Assembly (NCBI RefSeq): GCF_015679265.1
Contig: NZ_CP064942.1
Location: forward strand, 1,644,001-1,708,000
Reading direction: 5' to 3'
Source: Pontivivens ytuae
GTDB taxonomy: Bacteria; Pseudomonadota; Alphaproteobacteria; Rhodobacterales; Rhodobacteraceae
Length of the DNA stretch: 64,000 bases
Shown: positions 56,241 to 64,000 of the stretch, piece after piece
Layout of the letters: the number at the start of each line of letters is the position of its first letter
Numbering within the stretch: position 1 is the stretch's first letter
Translations under genes and position numbers: made by a program
The notes under the pieces: generated by a model
Told to the model about the DNA's origin: nothing
The model's database searches: none
The model's input: only the letters and a program-made list of their open reading frames with translations

Positions 56241-56728
56241 AGCGCCTTGAGGCTGGCCCGGATCGCCCGGATGGCGGAGCGGTAGTGGCTCGGCCCCGCC
56301 GATTCCGCGAAGCGTCCCGCCGTCCACTTCTCCGACCCGATCATCGGCGCGCCGTAGAGCGCCTCGTCCGGCAGCGCTTCGAGATGACCGAGGAGCGCGG
56401 CGTGGTTGTTGGCGAGCATCGCCTGCGCCGCCGCCCAGCCGAGACCCGCCTGCTCCGCACGCACCTTGGCGTTGTAGGGCTTGAGCTGCGCCCAGTTGTA
56501 GCCCTTGGCCGGGATATGCACCTCCCGCCCCGCCTGCCCGTCGGCGTACCAGCCGAGATAGAGGTCGATCCAGTGCGCCCGGTGCCCGACGATATCCTTG
56601 ATCGAGATGCCGTCTGCGTCCTTGGCGAGCGCGACGTCTTCGGGAATGGAGGCGAGCAACTTCTCCAGCTTGGCGTAGTCGCGCCGGGTGATGGCGAGCA
56701 GGTCGGCTTTCGTGGTGGCGGCGGGCAT
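56222..56728 (-). CDS. ClbS/DfsB-like four-helix bundle protein
   Basis: 168 residues: MPAATTKADLLAITRRDYAKLEKLLASI and DIVGHRAHWIDLYLGWYADG, with the KGYNWAQLKPYN motif, match the ClbS/DfsB (DUF1706) family. ClbS protects against the genotoxin colibactin; relatives elsewhere have unknown roles. Its end overlaps the flavin reductase gene by 19 nt. Confidence 0.85.
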   Translation of the reverse strand: MPAATTKADLLAITRRDYAKLEKLLASIPEDVALAKDADGISIKDIVGHRAHWIDLYLGWYADGQAGREVHIPAKGYNWAQLKPYNAKVRAEQAGLGWAAAQAMLANNHAALLGHLEALPDEALYGAPMIGSEKWTAGRFAESAGPSHYRSAIRAIRASLKALQASRG

Positions 56729-56812
56729 GGCGCAGGCTCCTGTGGTGCCACCCGGTTATGTCCACAAATCGTGTTGGTCCTTGATCCGGCTCAATCGGCT
56801 GCATGCAAGCAC

Positions 56813-57147
56813 TGAGGGCCGCGCCCGACCTGGAGGGCGCAAGCGGGACGGGATTGCGATGTGCGCGCCCGCAAGCATCGATGTCTTTTATTCCATGAAG
56901 GACATCGCTAACGCGCCCTCCGGGGGGAGGTCGGGCGCGGCCCGGCGGTGCCGCCGGGCGGGACGATCAATCAACAGTGTCAAACCGAAGCGCCGCGCCC
57001 GACCCGGGGCCGGAGGCTGTCTCTGAAATCACTCCAGTGGAGCGATTTAGGCCGGAGGGTGCGGCAGCAGCGGGTGCGCCAACGGCGCGCCCGCCGTCGT
57101 GCCGTAGGCGCGCGTTCCGCGCGACGGGCGGGTCGGGCGCGGCCCGG
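56813..57147. repeat. Intergenic palindromic repeat cluster, locus 2
   Basis: 56813-56839 is identical to the 27-bp unit at 39675-39701. 56901-56946 is the inverse of the 39764-39809 unit with two base changes. A hairpin CCCGGCGG-TG-CCGCCGGG follows at 56941-56958. Two more copies of the GCCGCGCCCGACC core lie at about 56992 (direct) and 57131 (inverted). No gene is seen from 56729 to 57337. Confidence 0.85.
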
Positions 57148-57321
57148 ACGCGGGGCGTCCGGGCGGGGCAACTCGTTATCGCCGGGCTGCCTTCATGCGC
57201 GGAGCGAGCCTAGTCATCGGGTTGCCGCCAAACGGGACAGAACCTCCAGCCACCTCGTCGAAAGCCCCTCCGCTTGCCCCGTCCCGACCCATCGGCTACA
57301 TCCGCCCGGCCACTCGGGGTT

Positions 57322-57335
57322 AGTAAGGGCTTACT
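57322..57335 (+). promoter_or_regulatory. hisS: Small hairpin covering the hisS ribosome binding site
   Basis: AGTAAG-GG-CTTACT, 6-bp arms with a 2-nt turn, lies 2 nt before the hisS ATG and contains its AAGGG site. It could limit translation of hisS. Confidence 0.4.
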
Positions 57336-57337
57336 TA

Positions 57338-58828
57338 ATGGCCAAGACGAAGCAGAAGAAACCGCAGCGCCCGCGCGCGGCCACCCCGCGCGGCTTCCGC
57401 GACTATTTCGGTGCGGAGGTTACCCGGCGCGCCGACATGCTCCGCACGATCACCGGGATTTACCATCAGTACGGCTTCGACCCGCTGGAGAGCTCGGCGG
57501 TGGAGACGGTTGAGGCGCTCGGCAAGTTCCTTCCCGACGTGGACCGGCCCAACGAGGGCGTCTTCGCCTGGCAGGACGAGGACGAGAGCTGGATGGCGCT
57601 GCGCTACGACCTGACGGCGCCGCTCGCCCGGGTCTACGCCCAGCACCGCAACGACCTGCCCACGCCCTACCGCCGCTATGCCGTCGGGCCGGTCTGGCGC
57701 AACGAGAAGCCGGGCCCGGGCCGCTTCCGCCAGTTCTACCAATGCGACGCGGACACCGTCGGCACACCCACCGTGGCCGCCGACGCCGAGATCTGCGCCA
57801 TGCTCGCCGACGTGCTGGAGGCCGTGGGCATCGCCCGCGGTGACTACATCGTGCGGGTGAACAACCGGAAGGTTCTGAACGGCCTGCTCGACAACCTCTT
57901 CGGCAGCGAAGCGGGTGAGGGACTGCGCGACGGCGTCCTGCGCACCGTCGACAAGTTCGACAAGGTGGGTGAGCAGGGCGTGCGCGACCTGCTCGGGCCG
58001 GGGCGCAAGGATGCCTCCGGCGCCTTCATCGACGGGCTTGGCCTGTCCTCCCACCAGGCCGACGTGATCATCAGCTTCCTTCTGGCCCGCGGCGAGAGCA
58101 ACGCCGCCACGATCTCCAACCTGCGCGAAGTCGTGGGCACCTCTGGGATCGGCGCGGACGGTGTCAGCGAGCTGGAGCAGATCGCGGAGATGGCCGAGGC
58201 GCAAGGCTACGGTCCCGACCGGATCGTCATCGATCCCTCCGTGGTGCGGGGCCTCGGCTACTACACCGGGCCGGTCTACGAGGCGGAGCTGACCTTCGAG
58301 ATCACCGATGAGAAGGGGCGGCCGCGGCAGTTCGGCTCGGTCGCGGGTGGGGGGCGCTACGACGACCTCGTCAAGCGCTTCACCGGGCAGGAGGTGCCGG
58401 CGACCGGGGTCTCGATCGGCGTGGACCGGCTGCTCGCGGCCCTCGAGGCGAAGGGGCGGACCTCGGCGGAGGCGCAGGGGCCTGTCGTCGTCACCGTCAT
58501 GGACCGCGACCGGGTCGCCGATTACCAGCAGATGGTCGGCGAGCTGCGCGCCGCAGGCGTCCGGGCGGAGCTCTACCTCGGCAATCCGAAGGACATGGGC
58601 CGGCAACTCAAATATGCCGACCAGCGCAACGCGCCCGTGGCCGTGATCCAGGGCGGGGACGAGCTCGCCGCGGGCAAGGTGCAGATCAAGGACCTCGCCC
58701 TCGGCGCGCGCCTCGCCGCCGACATCCAGACCAACGAGGAGTGGAAGGCGCAGCCCGCGCAGATGGAAATCGAGCGGGCCGACCTCGTCGCCCAGGTCCG
58801 CGCCATGATCCAGCGCGCCAACGCCTGA
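57338..58828 (+). CDS. hisS: Histidyl-tRNA synthetase
   Basis: A class II synthetase of 496 residues. [13 protein letters not shown] opens motif 1; [27 protein letters not shown] is motif 2; the histidine-specific [17 protein letters not shown] and motif 3 [12 protein letters not shown] follow. The anticodon-binding domain comes last. The ATG at 57338 is preferred over an upstream extension through a repeat-filled gap. It is followed by hisZ with a one-base TGATG overlap. Confidence 0.97.
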   Translation: MAKTKQKKPQRPRAATPRGFRDYFGAEVTRRADMLRTITGIYHQYGFDPLESSAVETVEALGKFLPDVDRPNEGVFAWQDEDESWMALRYDLTAPLARVYAQHRNDLPTPYRRYAVGPVWRNEKPGPGRFRQFYQCDADTVGTPTVAADAEICAMLADVLEAVGIARGDYIVRVNNRKVLNGLLDNLFGSEAGEGLRDGVLRTVDKFDKVGEQGVRDLLGPGRKDASGAFIDGLGLSSHQADVIISFLLARGESNAATISNLREVVGTSGIGADGVSELEQIAEMAEAQGYGPDRIVIDPSVVRGLGYYTGPVYEAELTFEITDEKGRPRQFGSVAGGGRYDDLVKRFTGQEVPATGVSIGVDRLLAALEAKGRTSAEAQGPVVVTVMDRDRVADYQQMVGELRAAGVRAELYLGNPKDMGRQLKYADQRNAPVAVIQGGDELAAGKVQIKDLALGARLAADIQTNEEWKAQPAQMEIERADLVAQVRAMIQRANA

Positions 58829-59943
58829 TGGCCGCCGACCGCGCATATCTGCCGGGCGCGCGGCTCGGCACTGGGCTTGCGAGCGTCGAGACGGAGGTCG
58901 CGCGCCTGCTCACCCGCTTCGCGCAGGCGGGGGCGGAGCGGGTGGAGCCTCCGGCGCTGTTGCCCGCGGACACGCTGCTCGACCTCTATGGCGAGGACAT
59001 CCGGGCGCGCGCCTATGTCACCGACGACCCGGTGGAGGGGGAGCGGATGCTGCGCCCCGACTTCACCGTCCCGGTGGTGGAGATGCATGCGAGCCACGGG
59101 GCGACGCCTGCGCGCTACACTTATGCGGGGCCCGTCTGGCGCCAGCAGGTGCCGGGGGCCGGGCGGCCGACGGAATACCTTCAGGTGGGCTTCGAGCTCT
59201 TCGACACTGCGGCCGCGGCGGATGCGGATGCCGAGGTCTTCGCCCTGCTCGCCGATGCGGTGGGTGACGAGGCGACGGTCGAGACCGGGGATATCGGCCT
59301 GCTGCTCGCCGCGATCGACGCGCTGTCGCTCGATGAGCGGCGGCGGGCGATGCTGCGCCACCACGTCTGGCGCCCCGCCCGCTTCCGCCGCCTGATCGAG
59401 CGGTTCCGCGCACCGGGTCGGCTGGCCGACCGGCTCGCAGCACTTCCGGACACGGCGGTCGCGGAGCATGTGCGCAGCCTGTCGCCGGAGATCGGGGTGC
59501 GGAGCGTCGACGAGATCACCGACCGCCTCCACGCCCTGCGGGAGGAAGCGGAAGCCGCACCGCTGCCCGATGCCGACGTCGCGCTGCTCGACGCGCTGCT
59601 GACGCTCGACGGGCCGATGGGTGAGGTGCTGGGCCGCCTGCGCCCGCTGGCCGAGAGCCGTCCACCCCTCGCCGCCGCGGTGGAGCGGCTCGGCAAGCGG
59701 GTCGAGGCGCTCGGGCGACGGGGGATCGACGCGGCCGCCCTCCCCTTCGCCACCAACTTCGGGCGCACCGCGATGGAATACTACGACGGCTTCGTCTTCG
59801 CCTTCACCGCGCCGGGCCGCCCGGACCTGCCGCCACTGGCCCAGGGCGGGCGCTACGATGCGCTGACCGCGGAGCTTGGCCCCGCGATCCCCGCGGTGGG
59901 CGGCATCGTGCGGCCCGAGGCGCTGCTGGCGGCGCGGTCATGA
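58828..59943 (+). CDS. hisZ: ATP phosphoribosyltransferase regulatory subunit
   Basis: A 371-residue HisRS-like protein without the full synthetase signature. It keeps motif 2-like RYTYAGPVWRQQVPG and the GGRYDALT region but has lost the histidine-specific core, as HisZ does. It partners the short HisG below. Confidence 0.93.
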   Translation: MAADRAYLPGARLGTGLASVETEVARLLTRFAQAGAERVEPPALLPADTLLDLYGEDIRARAYVTDDPVEGERMLRPDFTVPVVEMHASHGATPARYTYAGPVWRQQVPGAGRPTEYLQVGFELFDTAAAADADAEVFALLADAVGDEATVETGDIGLLLAAIDALSLDERRRAMLRHHVWRPARFRRLIERFRAPGRLADRLAALPDTAVAEHVRSLSPEIGVRSVDEITDRLHALREEAEAAPLPDADVALLDALLTLDGPMGEVLGRLRPLAESRPPLAAAVERLGKRVEALGRRGIDAAALPFATNFGRTAMEYYDGFVFAFTAPGRPDLPPLAQGGRYDALTAELGPAIPAVGGIVRPEALLAARS

Positions 59944-60638
59944 AGCTCGGCCTCCCCTCCAAGGGCCGGCTGCAGGCCGACGCCATCGACTGGTTCGCGC
60001 AGTGGGGCCTGACGATCACGCGCAGCGATGGCGGGCGGGAATATGCGGGCACGGTCGCGGGGCTCGACGGGGTGGAGCTGGTGCTCCTCTCCGCCGGGGA
60101 AGTTCCGCGGGAGCTGGCCGCCGGGCGCATCCATCTCGGCGTCACCGGCACCGATCTGATCCATGAGAAGCTGCCGGACCGCGCCGCGACCGTGGCGGAG
60201 ATCGCGCCGATGGGCTTCGGCCATGCGGACCTGATCGTCGCGGTGCCAAAGCTGTGGGCGGATGTGGAGACGATGGACGACCTCGACGAGGTGGCCTCCC
60301 TGCTGCGCGCGCGGCACGGCCACCGGCTGCGGGTGGCGACGAAGTATCACAACCTGGTCCGCGGCTTCTTTCGCGAGCACGGCATCGCCGACTACCTGCT
60401 GGTGGACAGCCAGGGCGCGACCGAGGGCACGGTGAAGAACGAGACGGCGGAGGCCGTGGCCGACATCACGTCGAGCGGGGCCACGCTGGAGGCGAACCAC
60501 CTGAAGATCCTGGGGGATGGGCTGATCCTGAAATCGCAGGCGACGCTGTTCGCGAGCCGCCGGGCGGAGTGGACCGCGGAGGACCGCGCAGCGCTGCAAA
60601 CGCTCTGCGCCCGCATCGGAACGCCAGCGCCGCTTTAG
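59940..60638 (+). CDS. hisG: ATP phosphoribosyltransferase, short form
   Basis: The first step of histidine synthesis. LGLPSKGRLQADAIDWF, RIHLGVTGTDLIHEK, RLRVATKYHNLVRGFFREHGI and EAVADITSSGATLEANHLKIL are family motifs. At 232 residues it lacks the regulatory carboxy domain, so it needs HisZ. ATGA overlap with hisZ. Confidence 0.97.
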   Translation: MKLGLPSKGRLQADAIDWFAQWGLTITRSDGGREYAGTVAGLDGVELVLLSAGEVPRELAAGRIHLGVTGTDLIHEKLPDRAATVAEIAPMGFGHADLIVAVPKLWADVETMDDLDEVASLLRARHGHRLRVATKYHNLVRGFFREHGIADYLLVDSQGATEGTVKNETAEAVADITSSGATLEANHLKILGDGLILKSQATLFASRRAEWTAEDRAALQTLCARIGTPAPL

Positions 60639-61258
60639 TCCTGCGGCGCGTCCTGATCGACGGTGATGTCGGGACCCATCGAGGTGAGCTGCAGCTTCGC
60701 GGCCCCCATCCCGCCCAGAACCTCGAGGAGTTCGCGCAAGCTCTCCACCGGCGCCGAACCGAGGTCGAGGCCGATATGCCAGAAGCCGCGGATCCGCTCC
60801 GGCCCGACGAGCGAATGGACGGTGCCGTGAAACTCCGGCGTATCCTCGTCAAAGCGGGTCTGGAACGCCTCCAGATACCAGCGGCGGATCGGATCCCAGC
60901 TCGGCTCGTCGTCCTGCATCACGAAGCGGATGCTGACATCGTTCCACTGGAAGGGCTTGATATGGACGCTCGGCCCGCCCGGAAGGTCGTAGTTGAAGGG
61001 CTCGAAGTTGACGGCGTGCCGGTCGGTCACGTCGAAGAAGAAAACGCGCGCCCCCTTCTTCGCCTGGATATCGCGGCGGCGCGGCAGGCGCATCGTGCCG
61101 GTCCGGAACAGGGAGCCGTCGGCCTCGCGCATCGCGACATCGGCCTCACAGTCGTAGTTCTGACCGGTGGCGAGGGCGATCTCCTCCAGTATGCGCGCGA
61201 GGTTGAGGTCGCGCACAGGCTGCAGAACGTCCGTCAGATGATCTCCGGTGCGCGTCAC
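60635..61258 (-). CDS. Conserved hypothetical protein
   Basis: 207 residues, no membrane segment. A stretch EEIALATGQNYDCEADVAMREADGSLFRTGTMRLPRRRDI and EAFQTRFDEDTPEFHGTVHSLVGPERIRGFWHIGLDLGS suggests a mixed alpha/beta fold without known motif. The GTG start at 61258 is followed by a basic residue-rich segment. It converges with hisG (4-nt overlap) and lies 8 nt after the DUF1489 gene. Confidence 0.7.
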   Translation of the reverse strand: MTRTGDHLTDVLQPVRDLNLARILEEIALATGQNYDCEADVAMREADGSLFRTGTMRLPRRRDIQAKKGARVFFFDVTDRHAVNFEPFNYDLPGGPSVHIKPFQWNDVSIRFVMQDDEPSWDPIRRWYLEAFQTRFDEDTPEFHGTVHSLVGPERIRGFWHIGLDLGSAPVESLRELLEVLGGMGAAKLQLTSMGPDITVDQDAPQD

Positions 61259-61266
61259 GCAAACTC

Positions 61267-61713
61267 CTATCTCACTCCGAGATCGTCGAGCGCTGTCATC
61301 AAGTCGTGTGGAAGCTCCGCTTCCGTTGGCCGATCGTCCGCCAGGTCACGCGGGGCATCCGCGTCTGCCAGATAGCGCCAGCCCTGAAATGGTCGGCGGG
61401 CCATCGGCTCCGTTCTTATCACATCGTCGGCCAGGACTATAGCGCAGCGCCGAATCCCGTCTTCACCCGTCACTTCCTCCAGCGCGCGAATGCGCTGGCG
61501 TGCCAGCACGAGACCCCGGAACACCCAGTAGAGCGAGCCGCCGTTAAGAAGCTCTTTCTCCCGCTTGGGCCACATGCGGGTCACGTGGACATGTTGAAGC
61601 TTCAACCCCTGAGCGCGCTGCAGGTTCCGCTGCCGCGCCTGCCAGGCCACGAGATCGGAGACCTCGTCCGCACCCACGCAGAGCTTGAGCAGGTGCACCT
61701 TGTCCGCCGCCAT
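61267..61713 (-). CDS. DUF1489 family protein
   Basis: 148 residues: VHLLKLCVGADEVSDLVAWQ, LQHVHVTRMWPKREKELLNGGSLYWVFRGLVLARQRI, and CAIVLADDVIRTEPMARRPFQGWRYL form the DUF1489 pattern common in alphaproteobacteria. No function is known. The start follows GAGGGGA closely. Cotranscribed with the gene at 60635-61258. Confidence 0.85.
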   Translation of the reverse strand: MAADKVHLLKLCVGADEVSDLVAWQARQRNLQRAQGLKLQHVHVTRMWPKREKELLNGGSLYWVFRGLVLARQRIRALEEVTGEDGIRRCAIVLADDVIRTEPMARRPFQGWRYLADADAPRDLADDRPTEAELPHDLMTALDDLGVR

Positions 61714-61877
61714 TCCCCTCACTCCTGTTCACGCCCGGGGATGCTCCGTTCGGAACACCCTCATTTTAAACGGTTTTAAAATTGGTAGAGGCATGTTTCG
61801 CAACCAGCAAGTCGACAGTGGGGCGGCGCGATCATACTCTAGGGACCGTGTCGTAGACCGAAACCGAAGGCCGAGCC

Positions 61878-64000
61878 ATGTCCGATTTTGCCGCGCCCAT
61901 CGCCCAACAGATCTGGGACATGAAGTACCGTTTCAAGACGGCCGAGGGCGAACCGGTGGACCGTGACGTGACCGAGACCTGGCGGCGGATCGCGCGTTCT
62001 CTGGCGGAGGTCGAAGACGATCCGGTTGCGTGGGAAGACCGTTTTTATAACGCACTCAAAGACTTCCGCTACCTGCCCGCGGGCCGGATCGTGGCAGGTG
62101 CAGGCACGGAACGAAGCGTGACCTTGTTCAACTGCTTCGTGATGGGGACCATCCCTGATTCGCTCGGCGGGATCTTCGACATGTTGCGCGAGGCGGCGCT
62201 GACCATGCAGCAGGGCGGCGGGATCGGGTACGACTTCTCCACCATCCGGCCGAAGGGCGCGGCGGTGGCCGGGGTCGGCGCGGATGCGTCCGGCCCGCTG
62301 AGCTTCATGGACGTGTGGGACGCGATGTGCCGGACCATCATGTCCGCGGGCGCGCGGCGCGGCGCGATGATGGCGACGCTGCGCTGCGATCACCCCGACA
62401 TCGAGGAGTTCATCACGGCGAAGCGGGACCCCGCGCGGCTGCGGAACTTCAACCTCTCGGTGCTGGTCACGGACGCCTTCATGGAGGCGGTCGGCGCCGA
62501 TGGCGACTGGGAGCTGACCTTCGACGGAAAGGTTTACCGGACGGTTAAGGCCCGCGCGCTGTGGGACCTCATCATGCGCTCGACCTACGATTATGCCGAG
62601 CCGGGCGTGATCTTCATCGACCGCATCAACCAGCGCAACAACCTCTACTACGCCGAGGAGATCAGCGCGACGAACCCCTGCGGGGAGCAGCCGCTGCCGC
62701 CCTATGGCGCGTGCCTTCTGGGCTCCATCAACCTCGCCCGACTGGTGCGCGAGCCCTTCGAGGCGGCGGCCGAGATCGACGAGGCGGAGCTCGACGACCT
62801 GGTCGCGACGGCCGTGCGGATGATGGATAACGTGGTCGATGCCTCGAAATTTCCGCTTCCGGAACAACGGGATGAGGCGCAGGCGAAGCGGCGGATCGGG
62901 CTGGGAGTGACAGGGCTGGCGGACGCGCTGCTGATGCTCGGCCTGCGCTACGGGTCGGAGGAGGCCGCGCGGCAAACCGAGGACTGGCTGCGCCGGATCG
63001 CCCGCGCGGCATACCTGGCCTCGGCGCAACTGGCCGCCGAGAAGGGACCGTTTCCGCTGTTCGATGCGGAGGCGTTCCTGGCCTCGGAGACCATGCAGGA
63101 CATGGATGACGAGGTGCGGCGCGCGGTCTCGAAACACGGGATCCGCAACGCGCTGCTGACCTCGATCGCGCCGACGGGGACGATCTCGCTGTTTGCCGGC
63201 AACGTCTCGAGCGGGATCGAGCCGGTCTTCGCCTACTCGTACACCCGCAAGGTGCTGCAGAAGGACGGGACGCGGACCGAGGAGGAGGTCAGCGACTATG
63301 CCTATGATCTCTATCGGAAAATGCATGGTGAGGGACCGCTACCCGACCACTTCGTGAACGCGCAGGAGCTGCATCCACTGGAGCATGTGCGGATGCAGGC
63401 GGCGGCGCAGAAATGGGTGGATTCCTCCATCTCGAAGACGATCAACTGCCCGGAGGACATCAGCTTCGAGGACTTCAAGGACGTCTATCTCGAAGCGTGG
63501 AACACGGGCTGCAAGGGCTGCACGACCTACCGCCCGAACCCGGTGACAGGGTCCGTCCTGTCGGTAGAGGAGAAGGAAACGCCGAAGAGCGATCCCGGTG
63601 AAGTCGTCTACATCGCAGAACCGATTGACAGACCGGAAGTCGTTGAGGGCCAGACCTACAAGATAAAGTGGCCGAACTCGGAGCACGCGATCTACATCAC
63701 CATCAACGATATTGTCGTTGGCGGGCGGCGCAGGCCGTTTGAAGTGTTCATCAACTCCAAGAACATGGAGCACTTCGCTTGGACCGTGGCGTTGACTCGC
63801 ATGATCTCGGCCGTGTTCCGCCGCGGCGGGGATGTGAGCTTCGTCGTGGAGGAACTGAAGGCCGTCTTCGACCCCCGCGGCGGGGCGTGGATGGAGGGAA
63901 AGTACATTCCGTCCATCCTCGCGGCCATCGGCGGAGTGATCGAGAAGCACTTGATAAATATCGGTTTTCTCGATGGGGAAGGCCTCGGCCTGAAGGAGGA
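61878..64000 (+). CDS. nrdJ: Vitamin B12-dependent ribonucleotide reductase (cut by window end)
   Basis: A class II reductase making deoxynucleotides with adenosylcobalamin. 707 codons are visible, with no stop before the edge. The amino end carries LFNCFVMG with C86. The active site NPCGEQPLPPYGACLLGSINL has N266, C268 and E270. GLGVTGLADALLMLG, IAPTGTISLFAGN and the late GCKGCTTYRPNPV pair follow. No transcription signal such as a B12 riboswitch is recognisable in the 160 nt upstream. Divergent from the DUF1489 gene. Confidence 0.96.
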   Translation, partial: MSDFAAPIAQQIWDMKYRFKTAEGEPVDRDVTETWRRIARSLAEVEDDPVAWEDRFYNALKDFRYLPAGRIVAGAGTERSVTLFNCFVMGTIPDSLGGIFDMLREAALTMQQGGGIGYDFSTIRPKGAAVAGVGADASGPLSFMDVWDAMCRTIMSAGARRGAMMATLRCDHPDIEEFITAKRDPARLRNFNLSVLVTDAFMEAVGADGDWELTFDGKVYRTVKARALWDLIMRSTYDYAEPGVIFIDRINQRNNLYYAEEISATNPCGEQPLPPYGACLLGSINLARLVREPFEAAAEIDEAELDDLVATAVRMMDNVVDASKFPLPEQRDEAQAKRRIGLGVTGLADALLMLGLRYGSEEAARQTEDWLRRIARAAYLASAQLAAEKGPFPLFDAEAFLASETMQDMDDEVRRAVSKHGIRNALLTSIAPTGTISLFAGNVSSGIEPVFAYSYTRKVLQKDGTRTEEEVSDYAYDLYRKMHGEGPLPDHFVNAQELHPLEHVRMQAAAQKWVDSSISKTINCPEDISFEDFKDVYLEAWNTGCKGCTTYRPNPVTGSVLSVEEKETPKSDPGEVVYIAEPIDRPEVVEGQTYKIKWPNSEHAIYITINDIVVGGRRRPFEVFINSKNMEHFAWTVALTRMISAVFRRGGDVSFVVEELKAVFDPRGGAWMEGKYIPSILAAIGGVIEKHLINIGFLDGEGLGLKE

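Noticed and set aside
61740..61877. Possible B12 riboswitch or NrdR boxes before nrdJ
   Set aside because: No B12-box-like or NrdR-box-like sequence could be recognised by eye; the segment is only an AT-richer upstream region.

Overview
The window is high-GC alphaproteobacterial DNA, most likely a member of the Rhodobacterales (Roseobacter/Paracoccaceae group). The evidence is a short-form HisG paired with HisZ, a B12-dependent ribonucleotide reductase, a ruvCAB-ybgC-tolQRAB-pal-cpoB-tilS-ftsH gene order, an mreBCD-pbp2-rodA cluster, many small Rhodobacterales-type lipoproteins, and frequent 4-nt stop/start overlaps. Apart from the left 3 kb it reads as ordinary core chromosome.

Region 1 (1-3148) looks like the end of an integrated accessory element. 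It has a PemK/MazF-like gene translationally coupled to an unknown gene, and a DEDD-type exonuclease gene. Upstream of the PemK-like gene and of the exonuclease gene lies a long perfect hairpin with a shared core and a covarying stem. The region closes at 3095-3148 with the 3' half of a tRNA-Pro(CGG) gene that has no 5' half beside it, the usual signature of integration into a tRNA gene. Positions 3149-3920 carry no gene I recognise.

Region 2 (3900-16900) has a 930-residue RTX-type secreted protein with three copies of a domain of about 115 residues, with its own promoter and a strong terminator. It is followed by a GNAT acetyltransferase, aspartate-semialdehyde dehydrogenase, small exported proteins, a cytochrome P450, a beta-carbonic anhydrase, and an overlapping leucyl aminopeptidase/NlpC pair followed by an overlapping PdeM/thioesterase pair.

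Region 3 (16900-33150, minus strand) runs from ruvC down to folD: Holliday-junction processing (ruvCAB), the Tol-Pal envelope machinery (ybgC, tolQRAB, pal, cpoB), tilS, ftsH, a trans-aconitate methyltransferase-like gene, a MOSC protein, and the one-carbon pair fhs/folD.

Region 4 (33150-50850) contains prmA, msrA, a major facilitator transporter, a pair of Rho-N/SAP-like repeat genes, an M19 dipeptidase, aroC, the rod-shape operon mreBCD-pbp2-rodA with a trailing hydroxyacid dehydrogenase and DUF3253 gene, and an Ada-type repair/regulator gene overlapping a PEP-mutase-family gene.

Region 5 (50850-64000) has leuA behind an attenuator whose 16-residue leader peptide holds four consecutive leucine codons and appears to be leaderless. 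It continues with a 48-residue lipoprotein too short for most gene finders, an ArsR-SRPBCC-GFA operon, a PD-(D/E)XK-like DUF2161 gene, a ClbS/DfsB-like gene, hisS-hisZ-hisG, a DUF1489 gene, and nrdJ, which is cut by the window end. Intergenic gaps at 39.7 kb and 56.8-57.1 kb share a dispersed palindromic repeat family.
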